DNA from: Actinomadura sp. NBRC 104425
GTDB taxonomy: Bacteria > Actinomycetota > Actinomycetes > Streptosporangiales > Streptosporangiaceae
Assembly (NCBI RefSeq): GCF_030269545.1
Contig: NZ_BSTN01000028.1
Coordinates: 18,488-82,487 of the forward strand
Direction: 5' to 3'
DNA length: 64,000 nucleotides
Under the pieces are notes generated by a model. It ran no database searches, was not told the DNA's origin, and saw only the letters and a program-made list of their open reading frames with translations. Shown here piece after piece: positions 25,367 to 35,694 of this stretch. Position 1 is the first letter of the stretch; each line of letters starts with the position of its first letter. The position numbers and the translations under genes are program-made.

Positions 25367-25401
25367 GCGCCACCGCCCGCGGCACCACCGGGCGGTGGCG
25401 C
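25367..25401. terminator. Intrinsic terminator with T-run after the DUF3073 gene
   Basis: GCGCCACCGCCCG and CGGGCGGTGGCGC form a perfect 13-bp stem and are followed by TGTTTTTT. A classical Rho-independent terminator. It is between convergent genes. Confidence 0.95.
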
Positions 25402-25434
25402 TGTTTTTTACCCGCGCCTCCCGCCGTCCCGGCC

Positions 25435-26139
25435 CTAGCCCTCCAGGGCCTGCCGGACGCCGGGCTCGGGGCGGCCCATGACGGCCGGGTCGGGGCGGAT
25501 CGCCAGCGTGGCCACGGCCTTGAGCATCGCCAGCGGTTCACGCGCGTAACCGAACGCCGTCGGCCCCGGGCGGGCGGCCATGCTGCCGTCGCCGACGCCC
25601 CACGCGTCCAGGCCGGCGGCCCGGCACAGCGCCACGGCACGCGGCAGGTGGAAGTTCTGCGTGACCACTGTCACACGCTCCACCCCGAAGATCCGCTTGG
25701 CGCGGACGCAGGACGCCCACGTATCGAGCCCGGCGAAGTCGCGGACGATCCTGCGTTCGGGCACGCCGAGGGCCACCAGGTGGTCGCGCATCACGGTCGG
25801 CTCGTCGTAGCCGCGGGTCCGGTTGTCGCCCGACACCAGCAGCACCCGCACCTTGCCGCGCCGGTACAGGTCGGCGGCCAGTTCCAGGCGCCGGGCCAGC
25901 AGCGCCGTCGGCCGTCCGTCCCGGATGCCCGCCCCCAGCACCAGCGCGACCGGCGTCTGCGGCACGTCGCCGGGCCCGGTGCGGCGGTCGCCGGTCGCCG
26001 CGTACGCCCAGGCCGGCGGCGCCAGCACCGCGTAGGCCGCCAGCCCGGCCAGCACCGCCAGCGGCGCACGCCAGCGGAACACCAGGCTCTTGATCACGGC
26101 GGGTGCGACGGCACCCCGCCAGCGCTCGAAGACCCGCAA
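25435..26139 (-). CDS. DUF218 (SanA/ElyC-like) membrane protein
   Basis: A 234-residue protein with one N-terminal membrane helix (APLAVLAGLAAYAVLAPP) and an extracytoplasmic DUF218 domain: VALVLGAGIRDGRPTALLAR, VLLVSGDNRTRGYDEPTVM, TWASCVRAKRIFGVERVTVV and NFHLPRAVALCRAAGL. DUF218 proteins (SanA, ElyC, YdcF) are linked to envelope integrity. It begins just 10 bp after the purM stop, probably cotranscribed with purF and purM. The start is uncertain: TTG 26139 gives the full frame but no clear ribosome site; GTG 26097 would shorten it to about 220 residues. Confidence 0.82.
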   Translation of the reverse strand: MRVFERWRGAVAPAVIKSLVFRWRAPLAVLAGLAAYAVLAPPAWAYAATGDRRTGPGDVPQTPVALVLGAGIRDGRPTALLARRLELAADLYRRGKVRVLLVSGDNRTRGYDEPTVMRDHLVALGVPERRIVRDFAGLDTWASCVRAKRIFGVERVTVVTQNFHLPRAVALCRAAGLDAWGVGDGSMAARPGPTAFGYAREPLAMLKAVATLAIRPDPAVMGRPEPGVRQALEG

Positions 26140-26149
26140 CGGGTGGGCG

Positions 26150-27178
26150 TCAGGACAGGTGGACGGCGCCGGTGCCGGGGACGATCTCGCCGAGCACCCA
26201 GGCGGGCACGCCGCGTCCGGCCAGCAGCTCCAGCGCGGCGTCGGCCCGGTCGGGCGCCACGATCGCGACCATGCCGACGCCCAGGTTGAAGGTCTTGTCC
26301 ATCTCGGCGTCGGGGACCCGGCCGTGCGCCCGCAGCACCTCGAAGATCGGCGGGACCGTCCAGGACGAGCGGCTCAGCACCGCGTCGGCCGTGCCGGGCA
26401 GCGACCGCGCCAGGTTGCCCGCCAGGCCGCCGCCGGTGATGTGGGCGAACGCCCGTACGCCGCCCGCCCTGGCCAGCGCCAGGCAGTCCTGGGCGTAGAT
26501 GCGGGTGGGGGTGAGCAGCTCCTCGCCGAGCGGCCGGTCCAGCTCGGCGGGCGTCGCGTCCAGCGACAGCCCGGTGGTGGCGAGGATGTGCCGGACGAGC
26601 GAGTACCCGTTGGCGTGGATGCCGGACGACGCCAGGCCCAGCACCGCGTCCCCCGGCCGGACCCGGTCCGGGCCGAGCAGCTCGTCGGCCTCCACCACGC
26701 CGGTGGCGGCGCCCGCCAGGTCGAACTCGTCCGGCTCCAGCAGGCCGGGATGCTCGGCGGTCTCCCCGCCGACCAGGGCGCACCCGGCCAGCGCGCAGGC
26801 GTCGGCGATGCCGCCGACGATGTCGGCGATCCGCTCCGGGACGACCTTGCCGCAGGCGACGTAGTCGGTCATGAACAGCGGCTCGGCCCCGCACACCGCC
26901 AGGTCGTCGACCACCATGCCGACCAGGTCGTGCCCGACGGTGTCGTAGACGCCCAGGCGGCGGGCCAGATCGACCTTGGTGCCGACGCCGTCGGTGGACG
27001 TGGCCAGCAGGGGCCTGCGGTAGCGGGCCAGCGCCGAGGCGTCGAACAGCCCGGCGAACCCGCTGGCGTCGTCCACGACCTCCGGCCGCCGTGACCGCGC
27101 CACGCGCGCCTTCATCAGCTCGACGGCCCGCTCGCCGGCCGCGATGTCGACCCCGGCCGCCTCGTAGGAGGTGCTCAT
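26150..27178 (-). CDS. purM: Phosphoribosylformylglycinamidine cyclo-ligase (AIR synthetase)
   Basis: Closes the imidazole ring in purine synthesis (FGAM plus ATP to AIR). A 342-residue enzyme with an intact core: SYEAAGVDIAAGERAVELMK at the start, ATSTDGVGTKVDLARRLGV, CGAEPLFMTDYVACGKV, LASSGIHANGYSLVRHILAT, FAHITGGGLAGNLARSLP and FNLGVGMVAIV. It follows purF by 31 bp on the same strand. The DUF218 gene follows by 10 bp. This is half of the purine gene set in the window. Confidence 0.97.
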   Translation of the reverse strand: MSTSYEAAGVDIAAGERAVELMKARVARSRRPEVVDDASGFAGLFDASALARYRRPLLATSTDGVGTKVDLARRLGVYDTVGHDLVGMVVDDLAVCGAEPLFMTDYVACGKVVPERIADIVGGIADACALAGCALVGGETAEHPGLLEPDEFDLAGAATGVVEADELLGPDRVRPGDAVLGLASSGIHANGYSLVRHILATTGLSLDATPAELDRPLGEELLTPTRIYAQDCLALARAGGVRAFAHITGGGLAGNLARSLPGTADAVLSRSSWTVPPIFEVLRAHGRVPDAEMDKTFNLGVGMVAIVAPDRADAALELLAGRGVPAWVLGEIVPGTGAVHLS

Positions 27179-27209
27179 CTTTCCCTTCGATCGTCGCGCT
27201 GCGGACAGG

Positions 27210-28682
27210 TCACGAGCGGGACGGCTCCAGCAGGTGCTTGCCCCGGGCGTCCTCGTCCACCGGAATGGGGTAGACCCCGTCGAAGCAGGCGCGGCACAGC
27301 CGGTCCTTCGGCACCCGGGACGCGGCGATCAGCGCGTCCAGCGAGATGTAGCCGAGGCTGTCGGCGCCGATGGAGTCGCGGATCTCCTCCACCGACAGGT
27401 TCCCGGCGATCAGCTCGGCGCGGGTGGCGAAGTCGATGCCGTAGAAGCACGGCCAGGCCACCGGCGGGCTGGAGATCCGCACATGCACCTCGGCGGCGCC
27501 CGCGTCCCGCAGCATCGCCACGATCGCCCGCTGGGTGTTGCCGCGCACGATCGAGTCGTCCACCACCACCAAGCGCTTGCCCGCGATGGCCTCGCGCAGC
27601 GGGTTCAGCTTGAGCCGGATGCCGAGCTGGCGGATGGTCTGGGACGGCTGGATGAACGTCCGGCCGACGTAGGAGTTCTTCACCAGCCCCTGGCCGTAGG
27701 GGATGCCGGACGCCTCGGCGTACCCGATCGCCGCGGGGGTGCCCGACTCGGGCGTCGGGATGACCAGGTCGGCCTCCGCGGGGTGCTCGCGGGCCAGCCG
27801 GCGGCCCACCTCGACCCGGGTGGCCTGCACGCTGCGCCCGGCGATCGCGGTGTCGGGCCGCGCCAGGTAGACGTACTCGAACAGGCAGCCCTTGGGCCGC
27901 GGCTCGGCGAACCGCTCCGACCGCACCCCCTGCCCGTCGATCGCGACCAGCTCGCCGGGTTCGATCTCGCGGACGAACGCGGCGCCGACGATGTCCAGGG
28001 CGGCGGTCTCGGACGCCACCACCCAGCCGCCGAGGTCCTCCAGGCGGCCGAGCACCAGCGGCCGGATGCCCTCGGGGTCGCGCGCGGCGTACAGCGTCTG
28101 CTCGTCCATGAAGACCAGCGAGTAGGCACCCCGGGCGTCCGGCAGGATCTTCCGGGCCGCGGCGAGCGGGTCGCCGCCGTCGGCCAGCGTGCCGTGCGCG
28201 GCCAGCAGCGCCGTCAGCACCTCGGTGTCGGTGGTGGCGGTCAGCACGCCGGGCTCCAGCCGCGCGGCCAGCTCCGGGGTGTTGATCAGGTTGCCGTTGT
28301 GCGTCAGCGCCAGCCCCCCGGCCTCGGTGGACCGGAACGTCGGCTGGGCGTTCTCCCACGTCGGCGAGCCCGTGGTGGAGTACCGGCAGTGCCCGACGGC
28401 GATGTGGCCGCGCAGCGTGTTGAGCACCGACTCGTCGAAGACCTGCGACACCAGGCCCATGTCCTTGAACACCACGATCCGCGACCCGTCGCTGACCGCG
28501 ATGCCGGCGGACTCCTGCCCGCGGTGCTGCAACGCGTACAGCCCGTAGTAGGCGAGCTTGCTCACCTCCGCACGGGCCGCCGAGTCCGGGCGCACCCAGA
28601 CCCCGAACACTCCGCAGGCGTCCTGGGGGGAGCGGTCGAGGGGATCGATGTCGTGGCTCAGACGTCCATCACCATGAGGCAC
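27210..28682 (-). CDS. purF: Amidophosphoribosyltransferase
   Basis: First committed step of purine synthesis: PRPP plus glutamine to phosphoribosylamine. The 490-residue precursor has a 22-residue propeptide, so the N-terminal nucleophile Cys23 (DACGVFGVW) is exposed after cleavage, as expected of the glutaminase Ntn-hydrolase. The PRT domain contains KRLVVVDDSIVRGNTQRAIV, the PRPP loop. SYVGRTFIQPSQTIRQLG and CFYGIDFATRAELI (cofactor-type Cys region) follow. I use GTG 28682 (MPHGDGRLSHD). It forms an operon with purM. Feedback control by purine nucleotides is expected. Confidence 0.97.
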   Translation of the reverse strand: MPHGDGRLSHDIDPLDRSPQDACGVFGVWVRPDSAARAEVSKLAYYGLYALQHRGQESAGIAVSDGSRIVVFKDMGLVSQVFDESVLNTLRGHIAVGHCRYSTTGSPTWENAQPTFRSTEAGGLALTHNGNLINTPELAARLEPGVLTATTDTEVLTALLAAHGTLADGGDPLAAARKILPDARGAYSLVFMDEQTLYAARDPEGIRPLVLGRLEDLGGWVVASETAALDIVGAAFVREIEPGELVAIDGQGVRSERFAEPRPKGCLFEYVYLARPDTAIAGRSVQATRVEVGRRLAREHPAEADLVIPTPESGTPAAIGYAEASGIPYGQGLVKNSYVGRTFIQPSQTIRQLGIRLKLNPLREAIAGKRLVVVDDSIVRGNTQRAIVAMLRDAGAAEVHVRISSPPVAWPCFYGIDFATRAELIAGNLSVEEIRDSIGADSLGYISLDALIAASRVPKDRLCRACFDGVYPIPVDEDARGKHLLEPSRS

Positions 28683-28760
28683 CCAGACAGTCTAGATGCC
28701 CCGCTCCCCTGCTCCATCAGCCTGACTGCCCAACTGTGTCCAAAATGGCCGTTTCGCGGG

Positions 28761-31043
28761 TCATCCGGGCAGCTTGCCGACGATTTCCGGGTTGAGCAGG
28801 TCCCGCACCTTGGCGTACGGCGCGGTGCGCGTCTCGCCCGGGCAGGCACTGCCCTCCTCGTCCGTGTGCACCTCGATGTGGTCAGCAGCCAGGAAGACGG
28901 TGATCAACGGGGGAAACCGCTCCGCCCACGCGGCCTCTTCTGGGCCCAAGTCCATTCGCTTGGGGAAGAAGTCAGAGCGGTCGGGGTACTCGTCTGCCAT
29001 GCACCCATCCGGCCCCCAGTACGGCTCGCTCTTGAGAGGCTCGCGCTTAACGGTCATCCTGCTCAGGAGGGTACGGATGCCCGGTCCGGTGAGCGTCTCC
29101 GGCTTGAGGATGTCCTCGGCGGTGTAGGCGCGGCCCGTCTTCAGGTCGACGGTGACGGCCCATCCGGGAACCTTCCCGTTCGCGGGCCAGCAGACCGTGC
29201 TGGAGTTGGAGTACATCACCGAGACCAGCGACGGCCCGTTGACGCCGATGCGGGCGGTCATGGACGCCACGGACTTCTTCGTGCACGCGGCGCGCTCTTC
29301 GGTGCTGTTCGGCTGGACGCGCAGGATCGTCCAGTCGAGCGGGGCGCGCAGCGCCTGGTCCGCGCGTTGCCGGACGGCCGGGTCCACGGGGCCGCTGAGC
29401 CGCGCGTACTGCGCGCGCACCTCGACCTTCCGGTCGCTGAGCGTCTGCCGCTGTTCGGCGATCACGGCCGCGACGGGGCGCGCCGGAGCGCTGGCCGTGG
29501 CCGGAGGCCGGTCGGCCACCGTCCCGCTGTCCTTCTTGAGGGTGACGACCGCGGCTCCGCCGCCCACCACCAGCGCGACTCCGGCCACGCCCGCCGCGAT
29601 CGCGACACCGGCGCCGCCCTTCGCCCCCGCGGCCCCGGCTGCGGTCGCCATGCCGCCGCCCGTCGCTGACCCGCCCGCGCCTCCGCTCGCGGCCGTCCCG
29701 CCAGCGGATCCCGAAGCGTGGCTGGCCGTCGCGTGGACCCCGGCACCGGAAGTACCGCCCGCAGGCTGCGCGCTCCCAGCAACCGAATAGCCCCCCGCGC
29801 TCCCACCGCCAGACGCAGCCGCCCCACCTGCACTCCCGCTGCCGGACGCGGTCGCCCCGCTTACAGCCCCACCGCCAGTACCGCCGCTGGACGCAGCACC
29901 ACCGGACGTGACCACGCCGCCGCTACCTGAGGCCGCCCCGCCCCCTGCGGCACCACCAGCTGCACCCCCGCCGCCCGCGGCACCACCACCGGAGGCAACC
30001 CCGCTGGAAGCGGCCGCCCCATGCGCAGCACCACCGGCGCCGCCGGAAGCAGCCGCCCCACTCGCAGCGCTACCAGACGCGACCCCGCCCCCTGCGGCAC
30101 CTCCAACCGCACCGCCACTGCCTGCGGCACCACCGGCCACGCCGCCACCTGCAGCGGCCCCACCGCCGGTGGACGGCAGTAGCGCTGCGGCCAGCGGGAA
30201 CAAGGACGCCAGGGCGGCGGCCGCACCCGCCAGGGCACGAACGGCACGGGTCTCCCAATCCGGCCCGTACGCGGCGGTCGCGACGACCTCCAGCTCCTGG
30301 ACGAACCCGGCGGCATCACCGGGCCGTTCCTCGGCGGACTTGGCCATGCCGCGGGCGACCAGATCGCGGACGTGCTCGGGCGCCTCCTCCACCGGAGGGG
30401 GCGCGTTCAGGTGCGCCTCTCGCAACGCCGCCCTCGTATCCCCGCGGAACGGGCGCCGTCCGGTCAGGCACTCGAAGAACACGCAGGTGGCGGCGTAGAC
30501 GTCGGTGGCCGGGACGGCCGGTTCGCCGCGCCACTGCTCGGGCGCCATGTAGCGGGGCGTGCCGGACGCGTCGCCCTCGCCCACCAGAACCGCGATGCCG
30601 AAGTCGATCAGCTTGCTCAGCCCGTCGGCGCGCACCACCACGTTGGCGGGCTTGTAGTCGCGGTGCACCACGCCGACGCGGTGCGCGGCGGCCAGCCCGA
30701 GCAGCGAGCCCTTCATCACCAGCAGGGCGGCCTCCGGCTCCAGCGCGCCGTGGCGTTCGAGGACCTTCTTGAGGGAGACCCCGTCGATCGCCTCCATCAC
30801 GATCGCCGCGCCGTGCTCGCTCTCCACCAGCCGGTACAGCCGCGCGACGTGGGGGTCGTCCACCCGGCCGAGCAGGATGGCCTCGTGCCGCAGCAGCTTT
30901 TTCTGCCTCGCGTCCGCCCGCACGTACTTGATCGCGACGGGCGTGCCCGTCTCCTCGTGCCGGGCCAGCACGACCCGGCCCTGCCCTCCGGCGCCCAGCT
31001 CGCGCAGTTCCTCGAACCCGGCGATCCGCCATGCCCCTGCCAA
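28761..31043 (-). CDS. Membrane Ser/Thr protein kinase with very long low-complexity linker
   Basis: A 760-residue transmembrane kinase. The cytoplasmic kinase domain (about residues 8-260) has ELGAGGQGRVVLARHEE, Lys in VAIKYVRAD, HRDYKPANVVVRADGLSKL and DFGIAVLVGEG-SGTPRYMAPEQW, so all catalytic residues are present. A hydrophobic segment near 270, then over 200 residues of almost pure Gly/Ala/Ser, then a membrane helix (GVAIAAGVAGVALVVGGGAAVV) near 500. The extracellular domain of about 230 residues contains four cysteines and resembles anti-sigma RsiV/DUF3298-type folds loosely (weak). TTG 31043 is the start, with AGGAGG 4-5 bases upstream. It is followed by purF after 78 bp. Confidence 0.9.
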   Translation of the reverse strand: MAGAWRIAGFEELRELGAGGQGRVVLARHEETGTPVAIKYVRADARQKKLLRHEAILLGRVDDPHVARLYRLVESEHGAAIVMEAIDGVSLKKVLERHGALEPEAALLVMKGSLLGLAAAHRVGVVHRDYKPANVVVRADGLSKLIDFGIAVLVGEGDASGTPRYMAPEQWRGEPAVPATDVYAATCVFFECLTGRRPFRGDTRAALREAHLNAPPPVEEAPEHVRDLVARGMAKSAEERPGDAAGFVQELEVVATAAYGPDWETRAVRALAGAAAALASLFPLAAALLPSTGGGAAAGGGVAGGAAGSGGAVGGAAGGGVASGSAASGAAASGGAGGAAHGAAASSGVASGGGAAGGGGAAGGAAGGGAASGSGGVVTSGGAASSGGTGGGAVSGATASGSGSAGGAAASGGGSAGGYSVAGSAQPAGGTSGAGVHATASHASGSAGGTAASGGAGGSATGGGMATAAGAAGAKGGAGVAIAAGVAGVALVVGGGAAVVTLKKDSGTVADRPPATASAPARPVAAVIAEQRQTLSDRKVEVRAQYARLSGPVDPAVRQRADQALRAPLDWTILRVQPNSTEERAACTKKSVASMTARIGVNGPSLVSVMYSNSSTVCWPANGKVPGWAVTVDLKTGRAYTAEDILKPETLTGPGIRTLLSRMTVKREPLKSEPYWGPDGCMADEYPDRSDFFPKRMDLGPEEAAWAERFPPLITVFLAADHIEVHTDEEGSACPGETRTAPYAKVRDLLNPEIVGKLPG

Positions 31044-31295
31044 CGCTCCTCCTGTCCGTTCGGCCCTGGAAGCTCATTGAGCGACAAGTGAGATACCCGT
31101 TCGGCGACATTTGTTCGACACAGCGTCACAACCGCGTCGTGTGAGGCTCGCGTGACGAGGCCGGCGGTGATGTCGATCACGTGCGGCGGGTCTGCCGGTC
31201 GGAGGGGACTCCTTAAGCGACCTTTACCCCCTCCGGCGGCGTGGGGAGGGGTGGGCGCGGAAATCTGGTGGTCGACACCGGGGGAGGAAGCGCAG

Positions 31296-31661
31296 ATGAC
31301 GATGCCGGGCTACCAGACGTTCTCGCCGCCGGCCGCGCCGTCCGAGCGCGGGGGCATGGCCGTCGCGTCGCTGGTGCTCGGCATCGCCGGGCTGCCCGCG
31401 CTGGCGCTGTGCGGGCTCGGGTTGCCGATGGCGCTGGCCGGGATGGTGCTCGGGATCCTGGCGGCGGCACGCGGCCCGCGGCGGGCGACGGCCGTGGCGG
31501 GCGTGGTGTGCTCGACGCTGACGCTGGCGATCGGCGGGGTGGCGGTCTTCTTCCTGCTGACCAAGGCCGCCGAGTGCGCCGACAAGGGTCGTTACCCCGA
31601 CGACGCGGCTCGGCGGCAGTGCGTCGAGCGCGAGTTCCCGTTCGCCGAGCAGCGGTCGTGA
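31296..31661 (+). CDS. Small membrane protein (DUF4190-like)
   Basis: A 121-residue protein with a proline-rich polar N-terminus and two membrane helices: MAVASLVLGIAGLPALALCG and LGLPMALAGMVLGILAAARG, then AVAGVVCSTLTLAIGGVAVF. The pattern (polar N-terminus, paired small helices with GIAG motif) is that of DUF4190-type proteins in actinobacteria, often linked to kinases. The short C-terminal part faces outside and carries two cysteines (ECADKGRY...RQCVER). It is divergent from the kinase gene and convergent with the SCP-like gene. GGGGGAGGAAG precedes the ATG. Confidence 0.75.
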   Translation: MTMPGYQTFSPPAAPSERGGMAVASLVLGIAGLPALALCGLGLPMALAGMVLGILAAARGPRRATAVAGVVCSTLTLAIGGVAVFFLLTKAAECADKGRYPDDAARRQCVEREFPFAEQRS

Positions 31662-31665
31662 GGGC

Positions 31666-32103
31666 TCATCCGGGGAGCGGGAGCAGGCCGGACAGGTCGG
31701 CGCGGGGGCCGCTGGCCCGGACGCGGCCGGAGTCGACGGCGGCCGCCCAGGTCACCTCGCCGGTGGCCAGGGCGATCAAGGTGGACGCGTCCATCTCGAC
31801 CACATTCGGCGGGGTTCCCCGGGTATGGTGCGGCCCGGCGATGCACTGCACGGCGGCGTAGGGCGGGACCCGGACCTCGACGGAGCGTCCGGGGGCGAGC
31901 GCGGCGATCCGGTCGAGCAGTTCCCGCACGGCGCCGCGCAGGACCGGGCGGGCCGGTTCGGTGCCCGCGGCGTATGCGGCCAGCGCGGTGTCGAGCGCGG
32001 CGCGGCGCAGGTCGGCGGGGTCGTCGCCGCCGGTATGGGGAGGCAGACCGAGCGCGGTGCGCTGTGCGTTGAGGACGTCCCGGGTGAGTTGTTGTCGCGC
32101 CAT
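31666..32103 (-). CDS. SCP-2-like sterol-carrier family protein
   Basis: A 145-residue soluble protein with the bacterial SCP fold (SCP_3 type): helical N-terminus (ALDTALAAYAAGTEPARPVLRG), then strands VEVRVPPYAAVQCIAG and PNVVEMDASTLIALATGEVT, and a C-terminal W-containing segment (WAAAVDSGRVRASGPRADL). The family binds hydrophobic ligands in related proteins; here the ligand is unknown. In streptomycetes a similar protein sits near purF, which fits this location. It is convergent with the preceding membrane protein, only 4 bp between stops. Confidence 0.75.
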   Translation of the reverse strand: MARQQLTRDVLNAQRTALGLPPHTGGDDPADLRRAALDTALAAYAAGTEPARPVLRGAVRELLDRIAALAPGRSVEVRVPPYAAVQCIAGPHHTRGTPPNVVEMDASTLIALATGEVTWAAAVDSGRVRASGPRADLSGLLPLPG

Positions 32104-32354
32104 CGGGACCGACGCTACCGGGTTACAGGCCGGAGTCGCGATGCGGACTTGGGCCCGCGGACGCCCGCAACCCGGTAAAAATGTGACGGTTTGTCGGTAC
32201 GAAGCGGTTCAGACCACGGCACGACGGGCGGTACGGAACACGACACGGCGGATGCGGGGGCGCGGTCCGGGGCGGTGTCCCGGCCGGTGGAAGGAGCAGG
32301 AGACGGGGGGCATGCCGGGGGGAGGCCCGGCGCGACGACACGGAGGTTCGCAAG

Positions 32355-34163
32355 ATGGCCGAGGCGCTGCCCCTGCAGCCCGGTGATCCGCGACGAATCG
32401 GCGGCCACGACATCCTCGGTCGGCTGGGCGTGGGCGAGCAGGGCACGGTGTTCCTCGGCCGGGACGCGGTCGGGCGCTCGGTCGCGGTGAAGCTGCTGCA
32501 CCTGCGGTTGAGCGGGGAGCCGGCGGCCCGGGCGCGGTTCACCGGCGCGCTGGCGCCGGCGCGCCGGGTGACGGGCCCGTGCGTCGCGGAGATCCTGGAC
32601 GCAGATGTCGAGGGCGACCGCCCGTTCGTGGTCGGCGAGTTCGTCAACGGCCCGTCGCTGCAGCAGCTGGTCGACGAGGAGGGGCCGCGCGCCGGGGCGG
32701 TGATGGAGCGGCTGGCCGCGGGCACCATCCTCGCGGTCGCGGCGGCGCACCGGGCGGGGGCGGCGCACCACGACCTCAAGCCGCGCAACGTGCTGCTGGG
32801 CCGGGACGGTCCCATGGTGACGGACCTGGGCGTGGTGCGCGCGCTGGAGGCGGTGTGCGCAACGCCGACCGGGCGGGTCAGCGACGATCCGGCCTACAAG
32901 GCGCCCGAGCAGCTCAGCGGGATCGGCATCGGGCCGGCCGCGGACGTGTTCGCCTGGGCCGCCACGCTGCTGTTCGCGGCCTCGGGCGCGCCGCCGTTCG
33001 GGGAGGGCTCGCCGTCGGAGGTCATGCAGCGGATCGTCTACGACGACCCGGACCTGTCGGCGCTGCCCGGGGTGCTGCGGGACGTGGTGTCCGACGCGCT
33101 GGCCAAGGACCCGGGAAGCCGTCCCGAGGCCGTGGAGATCCTGGACCGGCTGCTGGGCGAGAGCGGGACGCTGACGTCGCGGACGCCGCCGCCGCTGGTG
33201 TCCGAGGCGCAGCGCCTGCTGAGCGCGCCGGCGCCGTCCGTGGTCACCACGCCGGAAGTGCTGCCGCTGCAGCTGCCGCCTCCCACGCAGGCCCCCGCCG
33301 CCGTGCAGCCCCCGCCGCCCGCCGCCGCGCAGACGCCGGCGCCCGCCGCGCAGCCGCCGTCCGCGGCGCCCGAGGCCGCCGATCTCAGGGGGCTCGGCAG
33401 TGCCGCCGCCGTGCACGCGCCGGCGCGGGACGACGCCGGCGGGGACGCGACGCAGGCGCTGCCGCCGCAGGCCGCCCTGCCGGCGACGTCGTCCGTCGAG
33501 GACACCGCGACGGACATGACCGCGCCCACGCCCCACCTGATCCCCGGCATGGACCCGCCAGGCGGCGGCCGGCCCGGCGCGGAGCACAACGCCACGGCGA
33601 TCCTGCAGTTGGAGCCCGAGCCGGAGCGTCCGGCACCGGCCTTGCGCCTGCCCAGGCTGCCGGGCGGGCTCTCGCTGCCGCGTCCCGGCAACCATGTGCT
33701 GGGCGTGGCGGCGTCGCTGGTCATCGGCGTGCTGGTGGGCATCGCGATCATCGCGCTGGTGCTGTGGCCGCAGTTCCGCGGCGACACGGCGGAGGATGCG
33801 CAGCAGACCGATCCGGCGGCGCAGGTCGGCGATGACAGCCCGGTCACCGCAATCCCGCCGGCGTTCGCGGGCTCCTGGCGGGGAACGGCGATCAACGCGG
33901 CGCGCGGGGCGCAGTTCCCGATCGAGGTGGAGTTCGAGTCCGGGGCGACGTCCGCCCGCGCCTTCTACCCGAAGGAGCGCTGCTCGGGGACGCTGACGCT
34001 GACGCAGGGCACCAACCGGACGCTGCGCATGACGCTGACCATCGCCAAGCCGTGCACCAGCGGGAACGTGCAGATCACCCGGCAGCAGGACGGCACGCTG
34101 CAGTACGTGTGGACGAGCCCGAGCGGCAAGGCGACTTATCACGCCCGGCTCTCCCGCGGCTGA
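32355..34163 (+). CDS. Membrane Ser/Thr protein kinase with variant catalytic motifs
   Basis: A 602-residue transmembrane kinase-like protein. Cytoplasmic domain (about 15-270): LGRLGVGEQGTVFLG and Lys in VAVKLLHL are normal. The catalytic loop reads HHDLKPRNVLL (HRD changed to HHD) and the Mg site reads VTDLGVV (DFG to DLG), while APEQL is kept. The catalytic Asp and Asn and the Mg Asp are retained, so activity is possible. A Pro/Ala-rich linker (about 280-445) leads to a helix (GVAASLVIGVLVGIAIIALVLW, about 449-470) and an extracellular domain of about 130 residues with one cysteine pair. A second kinase 1.3 kb away suggests a signalling pair. Confidence 0.88.
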   Translation: MAEALPLQPGDPRRIGGHDILGRLGVGEQGTVFLGRDAVGRSVAVKLLHLRLSGEPAARARFTGALAPARRVTGPCVAEILDADVEGDRPFVVGEFVNGPSLQQLVDEEGPRAGAVMERLAAGTILAVAAAHRAGAAHHDLKPRNVLLGRDGPMVTDLGVVRALEAVCATPTGRVSDDPAYKAPEQLSGIGIGPAADVFAWAATLLFAASGAPPFGEGSPSEVMQRIVYDDPDLSALPGVLRDVVSDALAKDPGSRPEAVEILDRLLGESGTLTSRTPPPLVSEAQRLLSAPAPSVVTTPEVLPLQLPPPTQAPAAVQPPPPAAAQTPAPAAQPPSAAPEAADLRGLGSAAAVHAPARDDAGGDATQALPPQAALPATSSVEDTATDMTAPTPHLIPGMDPPGGGRPGAEHNATAILQLEPEPERPAPALRLPRLPGGLSLPRPGNHVLGVAASLVIGVLVGIAIIALVLWPQFRGDTAEDAQQTDPAAQVGDDSPVTAIPPAFAGSWRGTAINAARGAQFPIEVEFESGATSARAFYPKERCSGTLTLTQGTNRTLRMTLTIAKPCTSGNVQITRQQDGTLQYVWTSPSGKATYHARLSRG

Positions 34164-34324
34164 AGGGCGGGAGTATCGCCGCGCGCACGAGCTGACGGCT
34201 TTCTGCCCTATTTCCGGTTTTTACGGTGAATTACCGGGCGTTTTCCAATAAAGTACCGCCTTGTTGACGCGCCCTGGATCTTGGCCACGGGGGCCGCGGG
34301 CGCGTCGCAGGCAAAGGAGACCCG

Positions 34325-35494
<1,170 letters not shown>

Positions 35495-35514
35495 CCGTCG
35501 CCGTACCGCGGCTT

Positions 35515-35546
35515 GGGACCCCTGTCCGCCCCCGGGCAGGGGTCCC
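35515..35546 (+). terminator. Hairpin after the subtilisin gene
   Basis: GGGACCCCTG and CAGGGGTCCC pair perfectly (10 bp) around a 12-base loop, 21 bp after the stop codon. Confidence 0.75.
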
Positions 35547-35637
35547 GCTGTGCGCGCCGCCGACGCGCTACGCTGCGGGGCGGCGGTCCGTCTTGTCTCG
35601 CAGTCCCGGCCATCCAAGGTTTGCCTTAGGTCTAATC

Positions 35638-35667
35638 TTGGCCAAGACCCGACCGGTTCCTTACAGT
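35638..35667 (+). promoter_or_regulatory. Putative promoter of the riboswitch-controlled gene
   Basis: TTGGCC (35638-35643), an 18-bp spacer and TACAGT (35662-35667) could form the promoter. Transcription from here would begin shortly before the riboswitch. The -35 is imperfect. Confidence 0.4.
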
Positions 35668-35694
35668 AGCCTTCGCCCACTGGGGGTGGGCATG

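Noticed and set aside
27171..31091. Long open frames opposite purF and the kinase genes
   Set aside because: They are antisense frames produced by high-GC codon bias; the translations are His/Arg/Pro/Gly-rich with no domain, while the reverse-strand genes show clear motifs.
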